Made by a program: the position numbers and the translations under genes
The notes under the pieces: model-generated
The model's database searches: none
Told to the model about the DNA's origin: nothing
What the model saw: the letters and a program-made list of their open reading frames with translations, nothing else
Source: Bacillota bacterium
GTDB taxonomy: Bacteria > Bacillota > Clostridia > Christensenellales > UMGS416
NCBI GenBank assembly: GCA_023435705.1
Contig: JAEYRH010000016.1
Span: 744,001 to 808,000, forward strand
DNA length: 64,000 nt
Direction of reading: 5' to 3'
Shown here: in pieces, positions 58,263 to 64,000 of the stretch
How the letters are laid out: each line of letters opens with the position of its first letter
Numbering within the stretch: position 1 is the first letter of the stretch

Positions 58263-58865
58263 TTACAGGCGATGCTTCGGTTCCAATTTTTTATATGCGA
58301 GGTGAGAAGCGACAAGCGAACCAGCTGATGCGGCCATACCCATTGCTGCCACTAAAGCGGCTGCCGCTAAACCAAAAGCAGTCAGGATTGCTACAGTCGC
58401 TGCTTCTGTTGCCCCAATCAACAAGCTCATGACCCTGAATTTCCTAAGCTCGGAAGCACCCGCAGGCCGGTTTTCATGGGGCGCTGGCGCAAACACAGCC
58501 ACAACAACAAAGGCCAGGGCGGCAACAGCCATCCCAACCCACCCGGCACTCGCCGCCGGTGTTACATGCAAAAGAGTGATCGCAGCGGCGTATGCCCCCA
58601 TCATCACCAGGAAGCATCTCATATGGGTGGATGCATGGAACCCGCCGGCAACACTCCTGAGCGCGATGAATACAGCCAAAAACACAATGGTTTCCGTCAG
58701 CCTTCCGAGCACCGCCCCGGCCAGCATCAAGCAGACCACACTGGCCGCAGTGGAGAGCAGAATCTCCAGGCCATACTCATAAACTTCGCGGTTCTCAGTC
58801 ATCACAGTGCCCGCATCCACCATCGCACCTGCCAGTTTCCTGGATAGCCAAACGATCATCCGCAA
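58263..58865 (-). CDS. agrB: AgrB peptide-processing membrane protease
   Basis: A 200-residue membrane cysteine protease that trims and cyclises the AgrD precursor. His77 and Cys84 in RSVAGGFHASTHMRCFLVM are the catalytic pair; these positions equal the S. aureus AgrB residues as I recall them. Around six hydrophobic segments follow. CAGGAGGGTTGCGG precedes the ATG. Unusually, no agrD follows directly; the next gene after a 256-base gap is agrA, and agrD lies 2.5 kb away. The last 43 residues are Ala-rich and end in KKLEPKHRL. Confidence 0.92.
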   Translation of the reverse strand: MRMIVWLSRKLAGAMVDAGTVMTENREVYEYGLEILLSTAASVVCLMLAGAVLGRLTETIVFLAVFIALRSVAGGFHASTHMRCFLVMMGAYAAAITLLHVTPAASAGWVGMAVAALAFVVVAVFAPAPHENRPAGASELRKFRVMSLLIGATEAATVAILTAFGLAAAALVAAMGMAASAGSLVASHLAYKKLEPKHRL

Positions 58866-58945
58866 CCCTCCTGATGAAAATCATATCCATTGGAGAGCAC
58901 GATGTGTCGCATTCGACGTAAAAGGTGCTTATTCTGGCGCAAAAG

Positions 58946-58970
58946 AATGCCCATCGTTATGATGGGCATT
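58946..58970 (-). terminator. terminator of the ilvN-buk operon
   Basis: A 10-bp stem AATGCCCATC/GATGGGCATT (58946-58955 with 58961-58970), loop 5. On minus the stem is followed by TCTTTT. It lies 25 bases beyond the buk stop. Confidence 0.85.
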
Positions 58971-58995
58971 GCGTATTTGTCAATTGTCTGTGCGA

Positions 58996-60087
58996 TTAGT
59001 ATTCGACAGCAGGCTCCAGCCTCCGAAGCACCCGGAGTGCCCCCTCAGCCAGTGCGCGCATCTCATCCTCACCGGGATATACCTTCACCGGTGCGATCAA
59101 CCCCACACGCTGCTTGATGGCCCCGGTGAAACGATTGCTATAGGCCAGGCCACCGGTCAGGATGATGGCGTCCACCCTGCCCTCCAGCACCGCGCTCATC
59201 GCACCAATCTCCTTGGAAACCTGATACGCCATCGATTCCAGGACCAGCGCAGCGTATTCATCGCCCTCCTTGATCAGGCGCTCACACTTCCTCAGGTCGT
59301 TGGTGCCCAGATAGGCGGTCATACCACCGCCCTTGGTCACGATGTCGATCAGTTCCTTTTCAGTATAAGCCCCAGAGAAGCACAGGCGCACGAGCGGCAA
59401 CGCCGGAATGCCTCCGGTGCGCTCCGGCGTGAAAGGGCCTTCCCCGGAAAGGGCATCGTTCACATCGATCACCCGGCCATATCGGTGGGCGCCCACCGTG
59501 ATCCCGCCGCCCATGTGCGCCACGATGAAGCGACTGTTCTCATAGGTGGTGCCCATCTCGGCGGCGCAACGCCTGGCAATGGCCTTTTGGTTCAACGCGT
59601 GGAACACGCTCCTGCGCTCGACGCCCGGCAAGCCAGTGAGCTTGGCATATTGATCCAGCTCATCCACGACAATGGGATCCACCACAAAGCTTGGCACACC
59701 GGCCAACCGGCCGATCTCCTCGGCGATGACGCCTCCCAACGCAGAAGCATGCACTGCTGCCGTGGAATGGATCAGGTCGCGCAGCATCCTTTCATTGATG
59801 CGATAAGTGCCGCTATCGATGGGCTCAATCAACCCGCCCCTGCCCACAACGGCGTCCAGCGAATGGATCTCCAGCCCCTTGGCTTTCAAGGCATCCAGCA
59901 CGACATCGCGCCGGAGATCCTTTTGATCGACGATGGTCGGGAAGGCAGACAGGTCGCCCTTGGCATGCCGCACGACCTCCTCGATGACCAGCTCCTCATT
60001 TTCAAACACAGCCACCTTGGTGCTGGTGGATCCGGGGTTGATCGTCAGAATGCGGAACACGCGCTCCATATCAGGCTTTTTCATCAT
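58996..60087 (-). CDS. buk: butyrate kinase
   Basis: A 363-residue ASKHA-fold kinase converting butyryl-phosphate and ADP to butyrate and ATP (or branched-chain equivalents). Motifs are RILTINPGSTSTKVAVFENEE (about residues 12-32), AVVGRGGLIEPIDSGTYRIN (about 79-98), HALNQKAIARRCAAEMG (about 182-198), FIVAHMGGGITVGAHRYGRVIDVNDALSGEGPFTPERTGGIP (about 207-248) and ILTGGLAYSNRF (about 312-323). GGAGGAATATG precedes the ATG. It overlaps ilvN by 17 bases. No phosphotransbutyrylase is adjacent, which is unusual. A branched-chain fatty-acid kinase role is the main alternative, and would fit the VOR-type oxidoreductase in this window. Confidence 0.92.
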   Translation of the reverse strand: MMKKPDMERVFRILTINPGSTSTKVAVFENEELVIEEVVRHAKGDLSAFPTIVDQKDLRRDVVLDALKAKGLEIHSLDAVVGRGGLIEPIDSGTYRINERMLRDLIHSTAAVHASALGGVIAEEIGRLAGVPSFVVDPIVVDELDQYAKLTGLPGVERRSVFHALNQKAIARRCAAEMGTTYENSRFIVAHMGGGITVGAHRYGRVIDVNDALSGEGPFTPERTGGIPALPLVRLCFSGAYTEKELIDIVTKGGGMTAYLGTNDLRKCERLIKEGDEYAALVLESMAYQVSKEIGAMSAVLEGRVDAIILTGGLAYSNRFTGAIKQRVGLIAPVKVYPGEDEMRALAEGALRVLRRLEPAVEY

Positions 60088-60574
60088 ATTCCTCCTTCAC
60101 AGGGTGCTCCAGAGTGACTGCGCCGGACCGCGCCACATCGCGCAGCCCATATGGCTTCAGTGCCTCGAGAAGCAAAGAAACCTGCGAGGCATTCCCGGCA
60201 TATTCCACGAGCAGTCCATCAGCCAGTTCCTCCACCGTGGCACCAAGCCCGGAGGCTACTGACCGCGCGCCAGGCAGGTCTGGACCTTGCACAATGATCA
60301 AAGCCAGTTCGCGGATGATGTGATTGGTGTCACTGAAGCAGGAAATATGCCGCACACAAGCGAGCCTGCCGATGCGCTGCAACACATCGGGCAGCGTGCT
60401 GTCCAGGCATTCCACACTGATGGTCAGGCGGGAAACTGCCGGGTTAATTGTCTCGGCCACGGCAAGGCTTTTGATGTTCCAGCCCTCCCGGCGCAACAGC
60501 GCGGTCACACGGGTCAAAACACCGAACTCATTGTCCACCAGAAGGATCAGGGTCTGGACGGCGCGTTTGCTCAT
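60071..60574 (-). CDS. ilvN: acetolactate synthase small (regulatory) subunit
   Basis: A 167-residue protein with an N-terminal ACT domain (QTLILLVDNEFGVLTRVTALLRREGWNIKSLAVAETINPAVSRLTISVE, residues 7-55). A C-terminal regulatory half follows (LALIIVQGPDLPGARSVASGLGATVEELADGLLVEYAGNASQVSLLLEALKPYG). In E. coli-type enzymes it confers valine feedback on the catalytic subunit IlvB/IlvI. Here no catalytic subunit is present; the gene is instead joined to buk, overlapping by 17 bases. GAGGAGCTG precedes the ATG. A role as a stand-alone branched-chain amino-acid sensor is an inference. Confidence 0.88.
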   Translation of the reverse strand: MSKRAVQTLILLVDNEFGVLTRVTALLRREGWNIKSLAVAETINPAVSRLTISVECLDSTLPDVLQRIGRLACVRHISCFSDTNHIIRELALIIVQGPDLPGARSVASGLGATVEELADGLLVEYAGNASQVSLLLEALKPYGLRDVARSGAVTLEHPVKEEYDEKA

Positions 60575-60597
60575 TGGCAGCTCCTCAACGAGTAGAA

Positions 60598-60624
60598 TGG
60601 CACAATTCTATCATATCTGTGCCA
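60598..60624. promoter_or_regulatory. inverted repeat between divergent ilvN-buk and pocR-like genes
   Basis: TGGCACA-N13-TGTGCCA, perfect 7-base arms, 24 bases upstream of ilvN and 23 bases upstream of the -35 of the divergent regulator gene. A likely operator for a dimeric regulator. Confidence 0.5.
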
Positions 60625-60646
60625 GTCTGCGAAAGAATCAACCGGT

Positions 60647-60675
60647 TTGCACGATCATATCCAATCCACTATAAT
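60647..60675 (+). promoter_or_regulatory. promoter of the PocR-type regulator gene
   Basis: -35 TTGCAC (60647-60652), 17-base spacer, -10 TATAAT (60670-60675), about 35 bases before the start codon. Confidence 0.6.
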
Positions 60676-60709
60676 TGTCAATGAGAATCCTCGCATAAGG
60701 AGACGCGCA

Positions 60710-62029
60710 TTGGCCATCGATAAACGCGTTGAAATGGATCAGATCAACGTTATGGATGCCCTCCGGCTGGATGACCTGCACCGGCTGCTTAACTCCTATA
60801 CCTATTCCACCGGGCTAGGCGCGATGTTCATCAGTGCCGACGGCAGCGTCATCATCCGGCCCGATCAATACTCTCAAAGCTGCCCCTTTTGCACCAGGGT
60901 GCAAAGCTCAGATTTGGGCTGCAAGCGCTGCAACACTTTTATGGTAAAAGCCGGCCATCAGGCCGCAAGCCTGGGCGAAACCTATATCACCCGCTGCCAC
61001 GCCGGCTTGGTGGAATTGTTTGCTCCGGTGATGTTTCGTGACATCTACATCGGCTCCGTCACATGCGGACCGGTCTTGATGTGGGAGCTGGATGATCTGG
61101 CCCGGCAGGAGATTGCCGTGCGCACCGCCGATTTGCCAGTGGAACAGGCAGAATTAATCGGAGATTGTGAGAAGATCCGAATCTATACGGGTAAATCGGT
61201 GCAGGCATCCGCCGATTTGCTGAATATGGCGGTAAACTATCTGGCACAGGCTGGTGTGTCCACACTGGAGCACCGGCGTGAGCTGAACTTCCAGCAAGCC
61301 CGCATTGCAGAGCTGATTTTTCAAAAAAAGCAGGCCGAAGAGACAATCTCGGCACTGGAACACACCGCGCCTCAGACTTATCCGCTGCACAAGGAAAAAG
61401 AACTGCTGGGTAAGGTGCGCCTGGGCGACAGGGCGGGAGCCAGGGAGATCCTAAACGAGATCCTGGGGGAAATCTTCCTGCACAACGCCGGCAACCTGGA
61501 TGTCATCAAAGCCAGAGTTTTGGAGCTTGTGGTGGTGATCTCCCGCGCGGCTGTGGAGGGCGGCGCGCGCCTGGAACGGATGCTCGGCTTGAATTATGAA
61601 CTTTTGACCGGGATATTATCCATTGGATCATTTGACGATCTTTGTATGATGATCAAAACCACACTGGATACGATGCTGGACAATGTGTATGAGACGAGGA
61701 ATGTGAAAAACGCGGACACGCTCAGTATGGCACTGCGCTATATCCGGGAGCATTTCGCCGAGCCCCTCACATTGGAAGACACCGCTCGCAACGTCTTTCT
61801 GAGCCCGTTCTATTTGAGCCACACATTCAAAGACGAGCTGGGCATCACGTTCATTGAGTATTTGACCCGCGTGCGGATGGAGGCGGCGAAAAAGCTCCTT
61901 ACAGACAAATCACGATCAATGCAGGTCATTGCAGAAGCCGTGGGTTATGACGACGCCAGCTATTTCAGCAAGGTGTTCAAAAGGAATGAAGGAGTAACAC
62001 CCAACAAATATCGCACCAGGCAACCGTGA
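60710..62029 (+). CDS. PocR-domain AraC-family transcriptional regulator
   Basis: A 439-residue regulator. A TTG start at 60710, 7 bases after AAGGAG, is preferred; ATG 60734 is an alternative and the frame is open further upstream. Residues 15-190 are a PocR-type sensory domain with its cysteine cluster (CPFCTRVQSSDLGCKRCNTF, about 56-75) and SVTCGPVLMWELDDLARQE. A linker follows that resembles the helper region of two-component AraC proteins. The C-terminal 100 residues are two AraC helix-turn-helix units (LTLEDTARNVFLSPFYLSHTFKDELGITFIEYLTRVRMEAAKKLL and SMQVIAEAVGYDDASYFSKVFKRNEGVTPNKYR). PocR domains often regulate propanediol/cobalamin or corrinoid-dependent methyl metabolism, fitting the next gene. 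Confidence 0.88.
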   Translation: MAIDKRVEMDQINVMDALRLDDLHRLLNSYTYSTGLGAMFISADGSVIIRPDQYSQSCPFCTRVQSSDLGCKRCNTFMVKAGHQAASLGETYITRCHAGLVELFAPVMFRDIYIGSVTCGPVLMWELDDLARQEIAVRTADLPVEQAELIGDCEKIRIYTGKSVQASADLLNMAVNYLAQAGVSTLEHRRELNFQQARIAELIFQKKQAEETISALEHTAPQTYPLHKEKELLGKVRLGDRAGAREILNEILGEIFLHNAGNLDVIKARVLELVVVISRAAVEGGARLERMLGLNYELLTGILSIGSFDDLCMMIKTTLDTMLDNVYETRNVKNADTLSMALRYIREHFAEPLTLEDTARNVFLSPFYLSHTFKDELGITFIEYLTRVRMEAAKKLLTDKSRSMQVIAEAVGYDDASYFSKVFKRNEGVTPNKYRTRQP

Positions 62030-62127
62030 GGGCGCAGAATAGTCCAAATTGAACGCAGAAAATCCCCGTGGAAAACATGTTAATTCTGGGTTACAATACA
62101 TCACGACAGATAATCAGGAGGTACCTT

Positions 62128-62763
62128 ATGGCCAACCTGCGCGAAATCGCCGACGCCCTCAAGGCTGGGCGCGCCCCCAAGGTGAAGGAAATGGTGGCAG
62201 CTGCCATCGAGGAAGGCATACCGTCCGAGCAGATCCTGAACGAAGGCCTTATCCTTGGCATGAGCGAGATCGGCGTGCTGTTTAAGAACAACGAGGTCTA
62301 TGTGCCGGAAGTGCTGATCGCCGCCCGCGCAATGAACGCGGGGCTCACGCTCCTCAAACCCCTGCTGGCGGAGTCCGGTGTGGAGCCTGCCGGTCGCATT
62401 GCGATTGGGACCGTGAAGGGTGACCTGCATGACATCGGGAAAAACCTGGTCTCTATGATGCTGGAAGGCGCAGGCTTTTCCATTGAGGATTTGGGCGTGG
62501 ACGTGACTCCGGAGGCATTTGTGGACGCAGTGGAAAACAAGGGTGTGCAGATCATCGCGCTGTCTGCACTGCTCACAACCACAATGCCCAGCATGAAGGC
62601 AACGATTGACCTTTTGAACGCAAAGGGGCTTCGTGGCAAGGTGAAGGTGATCATCGGCGGCGCCCCCGTGACGCAGGCCTATGCCGATGAAATCGGCGCC
62701 GATGGATATGCCGGAGACGCCGCGTCAGCCGTGGACCTGGCAAAGTCGCTCATCGCCGGTTGA
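62128..62763 (+). CDS. corrinoid (B12-binding) methyltransferase protein
   Basis: A 211-residue cobalamin carrier of the MtaC/MtbC/MtgC group, which shuttles methyl groups between a substrate methyltransferase and a tetrahydrofolate or CoM methyltransferase. ATG 62128 follows AGGAGGTACCTT. Residues 1-85 form the B12-binding cap (four-helix). The lower-ligand motif is GTVKGDLHDIGKNLVSMMLEGAGF (about residues 93-116), with D-x-H-x-x-G. SALLTTTMPSMKATIDLL and IIGGAPVTQAYADEIGADGYAGDAASAVDL complete the Rossmann domain. No methyltransferase gene is in the window; it may act with distant MttB-like enzymes. Confidence 0.92.
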   Translation: MANLREIADALKAGRAPKVKEMVAAAIEEGIPSEQILNEGLILGMSEIGVLFKNNEVYVPEVLIAARAMNAGLTLLKPLLAESGVEPAGRIAIGTVKGDLHDIGKNLVSMMLEGAGFSIEDLGVDVTPEAFVDAVENKGVQIIALSALLTTTMPSMKATIDLLNAKGLRGKVKVIIGGAPVTQAYADEIGADGYAGDAASAVDLAKSLIAG

Positions 62764-62777
62764 GCAGCCAAAAGATC

Positions 62778-62815
62778 AAAAGCGCCCTTTCCGCTGTGCG
62801 GAAAGGGCGCTTTTT
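62778..62815 (+). terminator. terminator of the corrinoid-protein gene
   Basis: A 16-bp stem (AAAGCGCCCTTTCCGC and its complement) with a TGT loop and a T5 run at 62811-62815. On the minus strand it also closes the HtrA gene. Confidence 0.92.
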
Positions 62816-62835
62816 CATGCCGTAACTGTCTGATG

Positions 62836-64000
62836 TCAATTGTTCATGTCAAGAGAATTGCCAAGGGTGAGGTTCAGTGTGATTTCCTTTTTGTCGCTGT
62901 CCCGATAGACTTTCACAGCCACGGTGTCTCCCACCTTGTGGGTGTTCAGAATGTCACGGATATCTTGCAGCGTTTTCACAGCCTTGTTGTCAAATTCCAC
63001 AATGATATCTCCTTTTCGGATGCCGGCTTTGTCAGCAGGACCGTTGTTCGCTAAGCCATTGATACCGACTCCAACAGGGATTTGATAGAAGCTCGAATAC
63101 TCTTCCGTGATGTCGATTGTGGAAACACCCAGCATCGGTCTGGAAATCCCGCCATTTTGGATCAGCTGCTCGATGATTGGCTTGGCCACATGGATCGGGA
63201 TCGCAAAGCCGATTCCCTCGGCTGCGGAGCTCTTGGCGTTGTTGATGCCGATCAGCTCGCCTTTTGCATTCACAAGTGCTCCGCCGCTGTTGCCGGGGTT
63301 GATCGCCGCGTCAGTTTGCAGCACCTGGAAGGTGTAGCCGTCAATCTCGATCACACGGTTCTTGCCGCTGATGATGCCGTGGGTCACGGTGCCGGCCAGG
63401 TCTTCACCCATCGGGTTGCCGATTGCCACCACCGATTCGCCCACCTTTAGCATCTCGGAATCGCCATAAGTGATGGCATTCAGGCCAGTCTTTTCGACTT
63501 TAAGCACTGCCAGGTCTGATTGGGCATCAGCACCAACCACTTTTGCTGGCACTTCCTCACCGGTGGAAAGCGTGACGGTGACGTCATCGGCACCGTTCAC
63601 CACGTGGTTGTTGGTGACGATGTAGCCATCCGTGCTGATGATCACTCCCGATCCCGTGCCTTGCACCTGCTCCTCAGCGCCTGAACCGGACTGACCCCGC
63701 CCAAAGGAGAACTGGCCTTTGACCATATTGTTCACGCCAACGACAGCGGATGCTCTCGCATCTACAATGGCTGTGATATCAATTCCATTCTCCAGAGAGA
63801 GTGTTGCCCCGCCGCTGCCCAGTGCAGGCAGTGTGTTGGCCGGTGCTTGTGTCTGCGTCAGTGCTTCGGAAGCAATTCTGGCGGCATTCGTTGGTGTCGG
63901 TGAGGCGCTGTCGGCCTGGTTGGGCAGATATTTCATGACCAGCGCGCCGGCAATGAACGCCACCAGCGCCATTGTTGCGATCATCCAGCCGAAGCCCTTG
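62836..64000 (-). CDS. HtrA/DegP-like serine protease with PDZ domain, 5' end cut
   Basis: An envelope quality-control protease. The frame stays open to the window end, with the first ATG at 63984 directly at a membrane segment (MIATMALVAFIAGALVMKYLP); the real start may lie outside. Counting from that ATG, the catalytic triad is His127 (TNNHVV), Asp157 (AQSDLAVL) and Ser233 (NPGNSGGAL). A linker of Pro/Ser/Thr precedes the protease domain. Residues 290-375 are a PDZ domain (GVGINGLANNGPADKAGIRKGDIIVEFDNKAVKTLQDIRDIL). Bacillota homologues are membrane-anchored HtrA/HtrB. It converges with the corrinoid gene, and the same terminator hairpin serves both. Confidence 0.92.
   Translation of the reverse strand, partial: KGFGWMIATMALVAFIAGALVMKYLPNQADSASPTPTNAARIASEALTQTQAPANTLPALGSGGATLSLENGIDITAIVDARASAVVGVNNMVKGQFSFGRGQSGSGAEEQVQGTGSGVIISTDGYIVTNNHVVNGADDVTVTLSTGEEVPAKVVGADAQSDLAVLKVEKTGLNAITYGDSEMLKVGESVVAIGNPMGEDLAGTVTHGIISGKNRVIEIDGYTFQVLQTDAAINPGNSGGALVNAKGELIGINNAKSSAAEGIGFAIPIHVAKPIIEQLIQNGGISRPMLGVSTIDITEEYSSFYQIPVGVGINGLANNGPADKAGIRKGDIIVEFDNKAVKTLQDIRDILNTHKVGDTVAVKVYRDSDKKEITLNLTLGNSLDMNN

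Noticed and set aside
58190..58432. Plus-strand 80-codon frame opposite the end of agrB, starting MKKDYCQDYLNEIG
   Set aside because: The first 24 codons are in the AT-rich agr promoter region and the rest is antisense to agrB. There is only a weak GGAAAG site. I kept agrB, which has catalytic residues.
1..64000. tRNA, rRNA, prophage or transposase genes
   Set aside because: No cloverleaf with a GGTTCGAATCC-type arm, no rRNA-like stretch and no integrase or transposase motifs were seen by eye; a tool-based scan could still find a missed short RNA.

Overview
The window looks like chromosome of an anaerobic, low-to-mid-GC-by-class but here GC-rich member of the Bacillota (Clostridia-like). This is inferred from a 56-residue clostridial 2[4Fe-4S] ferredoxin, a four-subunit 2-oxoacid:ferredoxin oxidoreductase, butyrate kinase, an Agr-type peptide quorum-sensing locus, a FliK/FlhB-like pair of the YlqG/YlqH kind, strong Shine-Dalgarno sites and Rho-independent terminators. 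No rRNA, tRNA, CRISPR array, transposase or prophage gene was seen. The first and last genes run off the window. No stretch over 300 bases is empty once small genes are included: 50502-50863 holds a doubtful 75-codon ORF and a terminator, and 55614-55958 holds agrD and hairpins.

Left part (1-20 kb), mostly single genes and short operons: an AlkZ-like fragment, cysteine synthase, a VanZ-like protein, the ferredoxin-dependent oxoacid oxidoreductase operon, two nitroreductases, ferredoxin, a ComEC-like lipoprotein hydrolase with a lamin-tail domain, a sodium:solute symporter, an OFA-family transporter, a QueG-like iron-sulfur protein, an HD-GYP protein, a lone ribulokinase, a phosphodiesterase, and a BMP-type binding protein with a ParB-like N-terminus followed by a DnaQ-like exonuclease.

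Middle part (20-33.7 kb): a protein with 18 exact-length 13-residue repeats and a Met/His-rich tail; a DUF1295 membrane enzyme; a nickel cassette (a HypA lacking its zinc finger, HypB, and a multi-cluster iron-sulfur protein); a small membrane protein, a USP-like protein and lipoate ligase; small genes; a MarR/GNAT operon; a LysM protein; a MacAB-like export operon; a cupin.

Right part (33.7-64 kb): a surface-polysaccharide operon read leftward (WbpM-like dehydratase, initiating sugar-phosphate transferase, GT4, CapE, CapF, CapG, GT2-GtrA) that should make UDP-L-FucNAc and place it on a lipid-linked glycan. Upstream of it lies a tightly overlapped nine-gene shikimate/aromatic operon (aroF-tyrA-aroB-aroA-aroC-pheA-aroE-aroK-aroQ). 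Then come a MarR-GNAT fusion with a palindromic operator on its promoter, the FliK/FlhB-like pair, a 57-residue membrane protein, a sugar-type oxidoreductase, an agr locus whose 40-codon agrD lies beyond agrC rather than next to agrB, ilvN-buk, a PocR-type regulator with a corrinoid protein, and an HtrA protease cut by the window end.

Most interesting points: the tandem-repeat protein, the rearranged agr locus with a predicted CVFLF ring, the zinc-finger-less HypA, the hairpin that contains the Shine-Dalgarno of the capsule operon, and a palindromic intergenic repeat that appears immediately upstream of two start codons.
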